From Margaritifera margaritifera (lineage: Eukaryota; Mollusca; Bivalvia; Unionida; Margaritiferidae), in contig JAQPZY010001412.1 of assembly GCA_029931535.1 (NCBI GenBank), positions 62,001-126,000 of the forward strand: a DNA stretch of 64,000 bases. Direction: 5' to 3'. This document shows positions 46,470 to 58,369 of the stretch, one piece after another. Position 1 is the first letter of the stretch, and the number at the start of each line of letters is the position of its first letter. The notes below the pieces were generated by a model. The model made no database searches and was not told the origin of the DNA. It saw nothing but the letters and a program-made list of their open reading frames with translations. The translations under genes and the position numbers were made by a program.

Positions 46470-46965
46470 ATTATTTTTTATGGCAACTCTGACCTTGGAG
46501 CTAATGACCCCCAAATAAACAAGTTTCTTCCAGGGGCAAATGGGAACAAATGCACTTGCATTTTACTGAATTCTGTTATCTAGAACTTAAGTTGTCATCC
46601 AGAAATAAATTGCACAGACAAATATACATTAATTGTAAGTGACCTTAACCTTGGAGCTACTGACACCCAAATCAATAGAATTCTCCCTGAGACTAAGAGG
46701 AACAAATGTGATCAATTATCTACAACCTAAATTATCACCCAGAAATGAAATGCACAGGCAAAATCTAACAACAGTGATCTTGACCTTCAAGCTAGCGACC
46801 TCAAAATCAACAGGGTTCTTCTCTGGGCTAAGGAAAGCACATGTACCAAGATGTGTTTAAATCTGTTCACTAGAACTACAATTATCCAGAAACTAAACTG
46901 GATGCCCACTTGGATGGATAACGGTAAACTACAACACCCCACAACATTCGCTAGTGGGGTATAAA
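46470..46965 (+). repeat. Tandem array, family E with hairpin tail
   Basis: Three to four units of about 125-140 bp contain TGACCTTGAAGCTA-TGACC and ATCACCCAGAAATGAAATGC blocks. The tail has a perfect 7-base hairpin (46936-46942 with 46954-46960) followed by ATAAAAAT. Confidence 0.75.
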
Positions 46966-47265
46966 AATGTATTTAGCATCCGTTTGCTTTGGAAGCCACT
47001 CTGTTGCTAGGGAGGCCAACACAAATACAATTTTGGTACAGCATGTCCTAGAAAACATTTCAACAAAATTTATCAAAACTGTTCACACAATTCTGGAGAT
47101 GATGACTTTAAAAACTGGTTTGTCACTTGGTTGTTAGGAAGTCATAATGTTGCTAGGGAAGCCAACAAAGACACTATTTGGCAGCAGTTGTTAGGAAGTC
47201 AAAATGTTGCTAGGGAAGCTAACACAGACACTATTTGGTAGAGCATTTTCTAACAAGATTCATCT
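46966..47265 (+). repeat. Family B units
   Basis: Two units with GTTTGCTTTGGAAGCCACTC, GTTGCTAGGGAGGCCAAC and a short internal duplication (GTTAGGAAGTCAAAATGTTG). Confidence 0.7.
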
Positions 47266-47279
47266 AGAGATGACAAACC

Positions 47280-47840
47280 CCTCTGGTTCTCCGTTTACAC
47301 AAACTCTCTTCCTGAAAGTACCCTATGGTTCTCCGCTTACACAAACTCTCTTCCTTTAAGTACCCTATGGTTCTCTGTTTAAGGAAACTCTCTTCTTAAC
47401 GTACCCTATGGTTCTCCGTTTATGCCAACTCTCTTCCTGAGAGTACCCTATGGTTCTCCGCTTACGTAAATTCCCTTCCTAAAAGTACCTTATGATTCTC
47501 TGCTTATGCAAACTCTCTTCCTGAAAAGTACCCTCTGGTGTTCTGCTTATGCAGACTCTCTTCCTGAAAAGTACCCTCTGGTGTTCTGCTTATGCAGACT
47601 CTCTTCCTGAAAAGTACCCTCTGGTGTTCTGCTTATGCAGACTCTCTTCCTGAAAAGTACCCTCTGGTGTTCTGCTTATGCAGACTCTCTTCCTGAAAAG
47701 TACCCTCTGGTGCTCTGCTTATGCAAACTCTCTTCCTGAAAGTACCCTATGGTGCTCCACTTACTCAAACTCTTTTCCTGAAAACACCCTATGGTTATCT
47801 GCTTACATCAACTCTCTGCTTGAAAGTACCCTATGGTTCA
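47280..47840 (+). repeat. 42-43 bp minisatellite, about 13 copies
   Basis: Units read CCCTATGGTTCTCCGCTTAC then ACAAACTCTCTTCCTGAAAGTA. Four central units are almost identical (GGTGTTCTGCTTATGCAGAC), pointing to recent local amplification. Confidence 0.95.
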
Positions 47841-48419
47841 GCACATTTATGTAACACTTTATTTCCATTGTAACAAAAAATGTTAAAAGGTGGAATAATC
47901 TATGTATCAAAAAGCACCTAACACAACTTGCTTGACGTGTAACAAATTTACTTGTAATACCTTCAACAGTCTGAGATTAAGCCAGAAATTAACATGTTCA
48001 TGAACACTCAGACATGTCAACATTCGCAACTTCAAGGTCAGTCCTATGGATCAAACCTTGAATGTATGTCAATAGCTGCCATTCGGACCAACTCATTTAT
48101 TTACAAAACAAGGATCAAATGAAGAGCTGCGAATGCATCAAACTATTTTTGCATTAGCAACTTCTTGGTCAATCCCACGGTCAGTCCAACTGTAGAAATA
48201 GCCGAGGTGGTCTGAATAAATTGCAGTTTCTTTCTTGCGAAGACATTTCCGGCGAACAAAATAAATTATATACATCGGAGGCATAGCTTTGTCTCACAGA
48301 AATAGCCAAGGATATTCCAGTCGACACAGAAATAGCTAAAACCCCTCCCCATATTACATGCTGGTGGGATATGTGGGGGAGAATAACAAATATTTTTTAC
48401 CAAGTTTGATTTAAACTGA

Positions 48420-48790
48420 CACAGTTGTTCTAAAGTCACAATTAGGGTTTTCACCTGGTTGGTAAGGAAGCCATAACATTGCAAGGGGAGTCACTAGGAT
48501 ACAAATTGGTACATGTCCAAACAAACTTTCCTACCAAGTTTGATCCAATATGACTCTGCCATTTTGGGGAACAAAAGTTTTTTTCCGACTTGTTACTGTA
48601 GAAGCCACATCAAACGCAATTTTGGTAGAGCATGTCCTAGAGACCATATTTACCAATTTTGCTGAAACAGTTCTGCAGAAGTTGAAAATAGCAAATGTCG
48701 ACAGATATATGACAGAAGCACAACAGAAGTAGGGATGTGCCATAAACTGACAGACATATGACACATGCACAACAGATGTAGGGATATGCC
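48420..48790 (+). repeat. Family B units
   Basis: Two to three units with GGTAAGGAAGCCATAACATT and TTTTGGTAGAGCATGTCCTA. Then a 55-bp direct duplication of GACAGA-TATGACA-AAGCACAACAGA-GTAGGGAT-TGCC follows. Confidence 0.7.
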
Positions 48791-48991
48791 ATAAACTCGC
48801 CTGGTCTTCGAGTGAAAAAATTTAATACCTTGCAAATTAAAAGTTTCAGGGGTAAATCCCTAAAATACAGAATTTGACACGTCATAATATATCGAGATAG
48901 ATGCCCGCTTAAATTGGGAGCCTATTTTCAGTCCCCATGGGGACCTTATAAAAATATCTTTACACATAATGCACTTAATTTTTGTCCTTAC

Positions 48992-49166
48992 CTATTTTTT
49001 GATCTTCATTTACAGGTTTAAGTGTGTCTAGTACAGGAAGACAGCGTAGGAGAGCAGTGCCTCCACCAGGTACAATTCCTTCTTCTACTGCTGCCTTAGT
49101 GGCATTAAGGGCATCATTTATTCTATCCTTCTTCTCATTGACTTCTACCTCGCTGGTCCCTCCAAT
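48992..49166 (-). CDS. hsp60: hsp60, exon with the catalytic aspartate
   Basis: The exon is 175 nt: 58 codons plus one base, from acceptor TTCAG to donor GTAAGG. It reads [20 protein letters not shown], then [30 protein letters not shown] and NEDQKIG. It covers the return from the intermediate domain to the equatorial domain. The aspartate in INDAL aligns with GroEL Asp398, needed for ATP hydrolysis. The GGG turn lies at the nucleotide pocket. Frame and length are intact. Confidence 0.98.
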
Positions 49167-49241
49167 CTGAACATGAAATGTAAATGCATCTAAATTTTTA
49201 CCTCACTGGTTCTCCAATCTTTAATTAATGTTTCCTTTAAG

Positions 49242-50392
49242 TACCATATATAATTGCATATAAGGCAAATAATTTTGGAAAAAATAAAAGCCTGGAAGGA
49301 GAGGAGTCAGCTTGTTTGCAGGACAAGGTCTAAACTTGAACATGTTTAAGTGTTCTTGTTGACTACCTGTATACATTGGAGGAGACTGGATAGATAGATA
49401 CATGTAGATAGAAATAACAAAGACAAAACCAGTGTAAAATACAATTAGGTATATTATCAAGTGGAATATGTCACAAATAAATTAGCAAATTACATTTTGT
49501 TCATCTTGTGTCTTGAAAATCCATAGAAATCTATAATGATTGACATTTTAAATCCGTTGAAATGATAAATCCTTGAATTCTATCATAGGTCACATACAGC
49601 ATAAAAATAGTAGCCCAGAATGATCAGATTCACAATATCCCGTTATATGTTAATTCTACGCATCTCACAAATAAACAATGAAAGTCAAGTTCACACTTTT
49701 GTGATTCACAGTATCCTATAAAGGTCACTGTTTAATGCCATTTGGTACAAAGCCCAACAATTCATCCGCATAGTCTGAGTAACAAATTATAGTGCTGAAA
49801 TCCTCCATCATCATCTGCTCATCGTAAATATCGTCCTTACTCCGATCTCTTGTCTTTACTGTCATATGTGGGTGCTTATGTGGAAACTGAGCTTGGGCTC
49901 TGCAAGTGAACTTCGATCATATAGTCTGTGAAATCTATTAAAGGATGCAACTTAACAGGTGTCAACGGTGCGCCAAGATCAAAGGGAGTTCAAATAACCA
50001 CCCTCTGTTACTTGGCACTGAACAAGTATCAAATATGCGCCTCAATCAAAGGGTTGTAATGTGGGAAAACAAAGAGGGTACTAAGGGATTAATGTCAAAC
50101 ACGTATTTATAAGATGTGTAGGACTCTACTTGGCACTGAACAAGTATCAAATTTCCAGCTCAATCACAAATACAGGTTGTTCAGACTTGCACGAAAATGG
50201 AAGCAATATACTTACTAGTAAACACTCATGGTAAACAACACTGATGGACACTTCACTTTTTGTGGAGGATAATATTTAATTTACCGGTTATCTTTCATGA
50301 GTTGGCTTATGTGCGGGTCATGCACTTTTTAATGTTTTTACCTATTCAGTTGGGGGGGGGGGGTGTCGGCTTATACGCGAGTATATACGGTA
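49242..50392. mobile_element. MITE-like TIR element, copy 1 (TA-flanked)
   Basis: Left end TACCATATATAATTGCATAT, right end CTTATACGCGAGTATATACG followed by GTA, inverted complements with a few differences. The body is collinear with 54329-55880 over most of its length, sharing AATATGTCACAAATAAATT, TTGACATTTTAAATCC, ATAACCA-CCTCTGTTACTTG and GCACTGAACAAG. TA ends suggest a Tc1/mariner-pogo type. No transposase is seen. It lies about 75 bp past an hsp60 exon boundary. Confidence 0.7.
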
Positions 50393-50999
50393 ATGATAGT
50401 AATCTATTTTGTTTCCAGAGTCCAACCATTAATGTCACTCCGGATTTGATTAAATAAAAACTGGCAGTAAGCAGACATCAAATCTTTCGTGAATGCAAAA
50501 ATAAGAAGTAAAAATACTTTTTGTTCTTCATACCTGGGCAAAGAATAGAATAAAGGTTTGGAAGCATGAAAACTAGGTCAGACCAACTCCTTTAATGCAA
50601 TATGCTGCACATGCATATTTTAATGACGGCAAAGACAAAATAAAGATAGATTTTTATACACATGGTTAATCAATTTTAAAAAGTAGGTCATAATGATCAA
50701 CCTTTGTTGCGGAGGTGTAGCAACCCTCATCCCAAGGCATACATAAATTGAGCTGCAAGACAGTACAAAACAGGAGTTCAGGCAATTCAGATCTAAACAC
50801 AGAAATCCATTACAGACATGAGAAAACAGCAGTACAGTAGAACTTGAAGTGCTGAGAACTCAACATTTCTTGCTCAAGTTCCCACTTATTTGGGTTGTTT
50901 AGTTTGCAAGCTACGAAAGGCTTTATGATTGAACAAATCATTAGATTTATGGCTATTGTTCGAGTTATCAAAGTTTTTTCTTTTAGTAACAGAAACCTG
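50393..50999 (-). other. hsp60 intron, no gene seen
   Basis: Unique sequence between the MITE-like element and the 60-bp minisatellite. Confidence 0.4.
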
Positions 51000-51660
51000 C
51001 TTTTGATAATTTATCCTTTACTCCTTTATGATGTACTTTCCTCACAAGTGCTCTGATAATGTACCCTTCTGTCCCTTATGCTGTACTCTCCTCACAAGTG
51101 CTCTGATAATGTACCTTTTTGTCGCTTATTTTGTACACTCCTTACAAGTGCTCTGACAATGTACCCATTTGTCCCTTGTGTTGTACTCTCCTCACAAGTG
51201 CTCTGATACTGTACTTTAGTATCCCTTATGTTGTATTCATCCAACAAGTGCTTTGTTTATGTACCCTTTTGTCCCTTATGTTTTACTTGCCTAGCAAGTG
51301 TTCTGATACTGTATCCTAGTATCCCTGATGTGGCATTCACCCAGCAAGTGCTCTGACACTCTACCTTAGGATCCCTGTATTCATCTCAAAAGTTCTGAGG
51401 CTGTACCCTAGTATTCCTGATGTATCCACCTTAAAAGTGCTCCGATATTGTACCATAGAACCCATTATATTGTATTCACCTCGCAAATGCTAATACTATA
51501 ACCTAGTATCCCTTGTGTTGTATTTGATATTATATACTAGTATCCTGTATGTTGTGTTTACCTCACAAGAGCTTTGATGGCGTACACTGGAATCCCTATT
51601 GTTGCATTTGATACTGTACCCTAATATCCCTTACACTTTATTTAACACAGTAACATAGAA
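51000..51660 (+). repeat. About 60-bp minisatellite, about 11 copies
   Basis: Units read CTCACAAGTGCTCTGATAAT then GTACCCTTTTGTCCCTTATG and TTGTACTCTC. The first four have an exact 60-bp period; later units decay and lose segments. Confidence 0.9.
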
Positions 51661-51914
51661 CCCTGTCACAGAATAGTGCAAGAAAATAGTTTGATGTTGC
51701 ATTAGAATGATTATATGTGGTGGATTTCGTGAAAGCGTACAGCATTACCTAGTGTAGTTTTATTTTTACCCATGACTAAACGAAATATTGAGTAATAGTT
51801 GCATCTTGTTATAGATTGTTCACAGCGCGATACCCATATTTCATGATGTGCATGTGTACTTTAACTTTGGGTCTTGCACTTGTTTTGTAGTATTTATAGA
51901 ATGTATATGCTGGC

Positions 51915-52184
51915 ACAATGATTCAGAGATCTTGTCAGACAGTGTCTACTTTACAGTTACTACAGCCATACAATGATTCAGAGATCTTGTCAGACAGTGT
52001 CTACTTTACAGTTACTACAGCCATACAATGATTCAGAGATCTTGTCAGACAGTGTCTACTTTACAGTTACTACATCCATACAATGATTCAGAGATCTTGT
52101 CAGACAGTGTCTACTTTACAGTTACTACATCCATACAATGATTCAGAGATCTTGTCAGACAGTGTCTACTTTACTACAGCCATA
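51915..52184 (+). repeat. 55-bp minisatellite, five nearly perfect copies
   Basis: Starts at 51915, 51970, 52025, 52080 and 52135. Units (ACAATGATTCAGAGATCTTG, then a conserved remainder) differ at one position, and the last lacks about six bases. The near-identity indicates very recent amplification. Confidence 0.97.
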
Positions 52185-52189
52185 GGGGT

Positions 52190-53181
52190 AAGCATGAGTT
52201 TACTTTGTAGTATTACTAAATTCTATTTCCAATTGTTTTCATGTGTTGAAAACTGTCACGTAAATTTACAATTTCAGCTTTTATTCTAAACAATTAGACT
52301 TTCAGTAAATTATAGTGTATTTGAGATATGGAATAGAGTCAGTTTACTGTTTAATACATTCTTATTGAAGCCGAGAGTTAAATGCAGTGTGTATTTAAAG
52401 GGCTTTTTTGCGATAATTTTAAGTATGTATTTCTTTTATATTTTGTTATGATTGATCAGATGTATAGATTTGCTTATTGGTTTAATAATCCAGTATTGAT
52501 GTTTATTCTATATAGTACACTAGCCAGTTTGGTTTATTTTTAGCTGGCAACAGGGCCTCATAGTTGACAAAATGGCAATGAAGCAACATAGCTGGTTACA
52601 AAGCAACACAGTTTGCAATGGAGCAACATAGCCTCATAGTTGACAACAGAGCAGTATGGTTGGCAACATAGATGCGTGATATGTGGCTAGGTGACGGTTG
52701 GGTGGTGTGACAAGGAGTCAGTCATCGCACTGGCGAGTTATTACCATAGAAATCTACATGGATGTGGTGTACCTTGATATTCGGAAGATATCAGCATTCC
52801 ATATAGAAGTTGCTGGAATTCCAGAAATGCCCTTTGCCAACCAGGGAAATTAGGGATAAGGAGGTAAAAAATTAGTTATTCTATTGAAAAATCAGGGACA
52901 CTTACTGCAGCAAAGAAAAATTCCATGTGGATGCCAGAAGAATGATAAAATCATTTAAAAACATTACAAAACATGCCTATGTACAGTTATATAACACTAT
53001 TTACTGTACACAGCTCTTTGTATTCTTTTAATTGTCCTCCAAACTGCTTCTGGCTCTTTTCACCTTTGCCAGAAGCTGTTTTTTCAATTTCATTTCATGG
53101 CAAACACAATTGTTAGCCAGCATGTTGATTTTTTGCACTAGCAGGGCTGATAGAGAATCTTACCCCAAGTTTGGCCTGAAT
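52190..53181 (-). other. hsp60 intron with a short TTGACAACA-type repeat
   Basis: At about 52555-52670 a short motif (GCAACATAG-CTCATAGTTGACAA) recurs four to five times. The remainder, including some sequence homologous to the hAT fragment beyond 53182, holds no gene. Confidence 0.4.
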
Positions 53182-53586
53182 TCAGTGAGGGAACATTTTC
53201 TTGAAAAGATGTGTAGCATGGTCACTGATGGTTAATGGGAGATTGTGCTCTGCAATGAAGCATGCCCAAAGTGCCTCAGCTGAAGTGAGTTGGTCCCCTT
53301 CAGGCATAGACTTGAAAAAGCTGCTCAGAGGAACTGATGTCTGCAGAATTTTGGCATACTCTGCACGTTTCTTTGAAGAAATATGTTTCCGAATGTCATC
53401 TCTTCCTCCAAGCCCCAGAGAGAAATCCACACCACAAATAGCACAATACGCATGGCTGTCATCGAGGCAAGAAGATTTGATGAAAGACAAGGATTTAGAA
53501 TAGTCTTCACTAAACTGTGTTATGCATCTTTTCTTGCTTGGGGTAGGCTTACAATCACTGTCCAACATTTTAAAATCAAGACACAC
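53182..53586 (-). pseudogene. hAT-type N-terminal zinc-finger remnant
   Basis: A 134-residue frame shows a zinc-finger start YCAICGVDFSLG with RDDIRKHISSKK (two Cys, one His, and an Arg where a second His is expected). It is followed by a PLSSFFKSM block and the helix SAEALWACFIAEHNLPLTIS and DHATHLFKKMFP. This arrangement is typical of N-termini of hAT transposases and related KIAA1586/ZNF862-like proteins. A stop follows, and no catalytic domain was found. It is likely an inactive fragment. A start upstream of residue 1 and an intron cannot be excluded. Confidence 0.6.
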
Positions 53587-54328
53587 ATGAAAGGTTTATA
53601 GAAACACTGCCAATTATAGTTCACAAATAAACACTGATGATGTAGAAATCAAATTTAAAAAAACCCTAAAAAACACAGTACATAATGAAGAAAATGCAAT
53701 CAAGCAAAATTAAGTGTTCCGGGTGATGGTGCAAAACTGATCATATGACACAAATTACCAGAAACTGATCTTGCATCACAAATTACCAGAAAAGACTGAA
53801 AAGGACCGAAAACACTCTCAAGTTATATGCAGTAAATAATAATATGTTACAAATTACCAGAAAAGACTTGAAAGGACTGAAAATACACTCATATGCCTTT
53901 AACTTCCCCCTATTTTTTTTTTTGGGGGGGGGGGGGGTATTTTTTTTTAGGAAAAAGCGTGATTTTTTATTTACAGCGTGATTCCTGAACAGACTCGGCA
54001 GTTCGGGACATTCATGCCCAATTCGGGACAATGGGCATCTCTGGAATTCCAAGGAAACGATGATCTCGGAAAGAGGGTGAAGCATCCCCAGGATAAATAC
54101 ATTCAAAGAATGTGAATTTTTAATTTTGAACAATACATCTGGTTATATGAACTAAACGCACATTTTTATTAAAAGCATCTTTGCATTATGGTGAATGCAA
54201 ACCTACATGAGTTGTATGTGACAACGACAGTATCATTTAGCATATCATAATATCATCAGGTGAACTTTTGTATACATTTATGGTGTAAATATCTTGCTAA
54301 TATCTTGTTTATGTATAACAATCCTGTG
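53587..54328 (-). other. hsp60 intron, no gene seen
   Basis: A T-run followed by a G-run of about 14 bases lies near 53914-53938. A 45-bp direct repeat (ACAAATTACCAGAAAAGACT) occurs two to three times between 53750 and 53880. Nothing else is recognised. Confidence 0.45.
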
Positions 54329-55880
54329 TACTGTATATACTCGATTATAAGTCGACCCCCCCTTTTTAGGGCTGCAAAAAGTGAATTTCTCTTTGACCCT
54401 CCTATAAGTCGGGGTGTATTTTGCAAGTCAGATCCTTCTGAAGGGGTGACTTCTTAGTGAGTCAGAAATGCACTTTGGAAATATAAACAAGCCAAACTGA
54501 ATAAAGACAAAACCAGAGCAAAATACAATTATATTATTGAGTGAAATATGTCACAAATAAATTGACAACTTAACAATTTGTCCATCTTTGTGTAATAAAG
54601 TCCATTGAAATCCATAATGCTTGACATTTTAAATCCATTTATATGATAAATCCATGAATTCAATTATAGGTCACATACCCGTATACAAATAGAAGTTCAG
54701 AATGATCCGATTCACAATATCCCGTAATATGTTAATTCCACACGTCGTACAAATAAACAATGAAAGTTAAGTCCACTTTTTGGTGATTCACGGTATCCTA
54801 TACATGTCACTATCTAATGTCATCTGGTACAAAGTCCAAGAATTAATCCTCATTGTCTGATAAAGTTCTGAAATCCTACATCGTCGTCTAGTCATTGTAA
54901 ATCGTCATCTAGTCATCGTAAATCTCGTCCGACCATGATTCCTCTGCTTTACTGTCATATGCAGGTGCTTATTCAGAGACTGAGCTTGGGCTCTGTATGT
55001 AACACTTTGATCATAAAGTCAGAAATCTATTAAAGGATGCAACTGAACATATGTCAGATGTGCAGCAAGATCACAGGGAGTTCAAATAACCATCCTCTGT
55101 TACTTGGCACTGAACAAGGATCAAACTCGTGGCTTGATCAAAGGTTTGTCACGTGGGAAAACAAAGAGTGTGGTGCCTTTACAAGCTAAGAGATTAAGGT
55201 CAAAGTATATGCACAGGAAGTTGTAGAACTCTACTTGGCACTGAACAAGTATTAGATTCGCGGCTTGATCAAAAGGATTGTCCAGTTGAAAACAAAGTGA
55301 GTGCCTTTACAAGCCAAAGGCTTATCAGCCCATGTGCACTGGCAGATAACTTGGGAAATATCACTTGGGAATTAAATCTGACTTGTGGAAAAGGAAAATA
55401 CAAATAAAATCAAAACATTTATTGCATCAAGCACAGTCTTTATACAACAAAACACAAATATTAATACAAATACAGGTTGTTCAGACTGGCACAAAAATGG
55501 AAGCAATATACTTACCAGTAAACACGCACGGTAAACACTGACGGACACTTCATTTTGCGATAGGTAGTATTTAATTTACTGGTATAATTTTCAAATTATT
55601 AAAATCCAAATAACTGTAGATACATGTATTGAGTAATGAATACCGTCATGAAACGGATAAACACAGTGCATACCATATATGCATTACTGCATAGGAATAT
55701 TGGCATGAAAACTTAAAAATATAAGAATTGACAGTATTTTTATGCACTGCAAACATCTAGAGTTTCCAACATTACCCCAAGATTTATAATTTTTTTTTAA
55801 TGTCGCGCTTATAAGACGACCCCTACTCTGCATGAATCGAATTTTAAGTAAAAAACGTCGACTTATAAGTATAAACGGTA
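54329..55880. mobile_element. MITE-like TIR element, copy 2 (TA-flanked)
   Basis: Left end TACTGTATATACTCGATTAT followed by AAGTCGAC, right end GTCGACTTATAAGTATAAAC followed by GGTA. The body matches copy 1 (49242-50392) in the same orientation. It is longer, with an internal duplication of a block of about 145 bp containing ACTTGGCACTGAACAAG. Confidence 0.72.
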
Positions 55881-56634
55881 ATTAAATCTGTGAAGGAACA
55901 CTAATGCTATGTGTAAAGCGATGAACATTGTGTCCCGGTTTTAAGTCTTAATAAAGTGTTCTTGCTTGTTTGTTTTTTTCATAAATTTTTTTCCCATTTG
56001 ATTGTTGCATTAATATTTGTGGTGGGGGTTTATGAGACTCGTACATTATTATCATAAACATTTCATTCACATACATTGTGTTCGGTGTTTTCACTTAATC
56101 CATACCCATTCGGTTTCAATCTTGATGCATTCACCTCACACATTCTCTGATACTGTGAATGCATGTATTTTCATTGATGTCAATTTGTGTTTTTGAAAAA
56201 CATGCCATATTCATCATTTCTTAAAGTTGTGGAGAAGTGTCCTCTTGTTCCCACAAAAGTATCATCACTCGTTAAAACTTTAAATTCATGATTTGAGCAA
56301 CTACTGAACCCATGAAAATTGGTAAACACATGAAAAATTGGATTTACAGTAGCTAAGGAAGCGTTGGAGATAACAAGGAAATTGGGTCACTGTTACCTAA
56401 GTTTGGTATGATAATTTACTATTTCTCTTGCTGCACACAGCTAGATGTATTCTGTTTCATGACAGCACAAGTGTCTGAAATATGACGCTAAATGTAGAAG
56501 TTTCACTTAGCAACCAAAGGCGAATGCAACGAGTGAACAAAAAAAAATAACAATATTAATTTTCATGCCTTGCATCAGTTGGTATATTTAAATTGTTCTC
56601 AAGAGGCTGTAAACTTGTAAAGTAAATGACTTAC
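55881..56634 (-). other. hsp60 intron, no gene seen
   Basis: Unique AT-rich sequence up to the hsp60 exon. No element is recognised. Confidence 0.45.
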
Positions 56635-56772
56635 CTTTAAAACTGCAACTCCACTTGATAATTTGGCTAATCTTTCATTCAGCTTCTCTTTTTCATAATC
56701 TGATGTTGAGATTTCAATTTCATCTTTGATCTGCTGGACTCTTCTCTCGATGTCAGCCTTGTTGCCTTTGCC
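56635..56772 (-). CDS. hsp60: hsp60, first exon of the visible set
   Basis: The exon is 138 nt (46 codons), phase 0 at both ends, between acceptor AATTGCAG and donor GTAAGT. It reads [20 protein letters not shown], then [20 protein letters not shown] and VAVLK. It covers the end of the apical domain, which binds unfolded protein and Hsp10, and the start of the second intermediate segment. Upstream exons encoding the mitochondrial presequence, first equatorial part and most of the apical domain were not found before position 64000. The preceding intron is therefore at least 7.2 kb. Confidence 0.98.
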
Positions 56773-57675
56773 CTGCAATTAAAAATACATTTAAGACTTT
56801 AATGACTGCCTAGATCAATTTATTGTGTCTGGTATAGGGGTGCAATCAGTGCTGCACATAGGATCCCAAGGGCTCTCCCTCCAAATCTGGGCGACACACA
56901 CCACTTTAGATGGACAAACTAAAATAATAGTACATAATGCACTAATATTGCTATAAAAACGAGATAAACTAGCTTGCTTCAATAATTTTGCAACCTTAAC
57001 TTTGTAGTCTGTACTATCATATTTTCTTTGAACACTTGCATTATTGCAATAAAAGTATATCATGTGATCAAGTAACTCATGAAAACATTATCTGGTTAAC
57101 CTGAAATGAGCTGCACCATGGAATTTTCTGTTCCAGATCTTGCTATCTCATTTAACTTTAGTGTACGCTCATTATCTGCCAGCATTTATTATAATAAATA
57201 CCTATGTTTTCTAATTACTTTTCTTTCCAAACTAACAAATCATTAAATACATGATAAATTGTGCATTTGCTTAAATTTAGCCACTTTGTCAACCTCAAAA
57301 TAAATTAAATCATTCTCGCTGCAGGGGTGACTTTACCTTAAAAAAAATAAATTACACTAACAGCCGTCAAACACTCTACATTGCAACTTGGCCGACTTTC
57401 ACAAACTCTGAATATTTTCATTGCCAGATTACATCGTTTAAAAATAGATATTCATCGTCAGCTTACAGTTTTATCACCTTTTGCAACTTTGGATATTGCT
57501 AGTGCCAACAAAGTCATGGGTGGACATCCACTAATGGAAAGTTGTAGGCGTATTTTTTGATTTTGTTCTGACAAAAAGCGCACCCAGGAGGGTGCACAGG
57601 GTCAAGATTTGGCGGACATAACCAAAAAATTGCAGAAAACCAGCAAGCCCGTGCTCTATGTGCAACACTAGTAAT
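56773..57675 (-). other. hsp60 intron, no gene seen
   Basis: Unique sequence. The minus-strand open frames at 56815-57063 and 57531-57896 have no coding support. Confidence 0.4.
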
Positions 57676-57835
57676 GGTGTGTATACACTTACTTCTTTTA
57701 CCTGGTATATGGGTTCAATGGTGTGTGTACACTTGCTTCTTTTACCTGGTACAAGGGTACAAAAGTGTGTATAGCCTTGCTTCTTTAACTTGTTATATGA
57801 GTGCAATGGTGTGTGTATGCATGCTACTTTTCTGC
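57676..57835 (+). repeat. About 44-bp tandem repeat, three to four copies
   Basis: GGTGTGTGTACACTTGCTTC followed by TTTTACCTGGTA-A-GGGT-CAA is repeated with moderate divergence. Confidence 0.85.
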
Positions 57836-58369
57836 TCAGTACATTAAGCTCAAAAAACAAAACTGTATCAAGTGAAAAATGTCTCAGTACAGGCAAGGAA
57901 ACAAAATCTTTTAAGAATTTGATTCATGGTAATCAATTAGTACTATTGCACTATGCTTGTTGCAAGTGAACAAATGGCGACAAATTTCAACAATCTGCCA
58001 AGATGTATGGACTATAGAAACAAACTAGAGCTAGCAGCGATGGGCACATTGTTACAAATGGCTCTGCTCTCAGCAGGACCTTGAAAAGAAGAACTTTTAT
58101 TGGAAAACCCGTCTGGAAAAAATGGGCATTCAGGGGCCACAACTATTCTAAATTATGATCAGGGTGGTCTCATTTTTTTTGCAGACACTTGTTCAGGACA
58201 AGTGACTTTGGAAAAATGACTTGTCTAGCCCCAATTTTTACTGGTCACATTTTTCATCTTCGCAATTTTCTTAATTTTCCATTGTCTAAAGCTAGAATGT
58301 GACATGGACAGCTTTTGTAATTATGTGGATATAATTACTGCACTTTAAATTACTATTATAATCCCAGTC
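57836..58369 (-). other. hsp60 intron, no gene seen
   Basis: Unique sequence, nothing recognised. Confidence 0.4.

Noticed and set aside
57531..57896. 121-residue minus-strand open frame
   Set aside because: It overlaps a 44-bp tandem repeat and shows no start context, splice sites or family resemblance.
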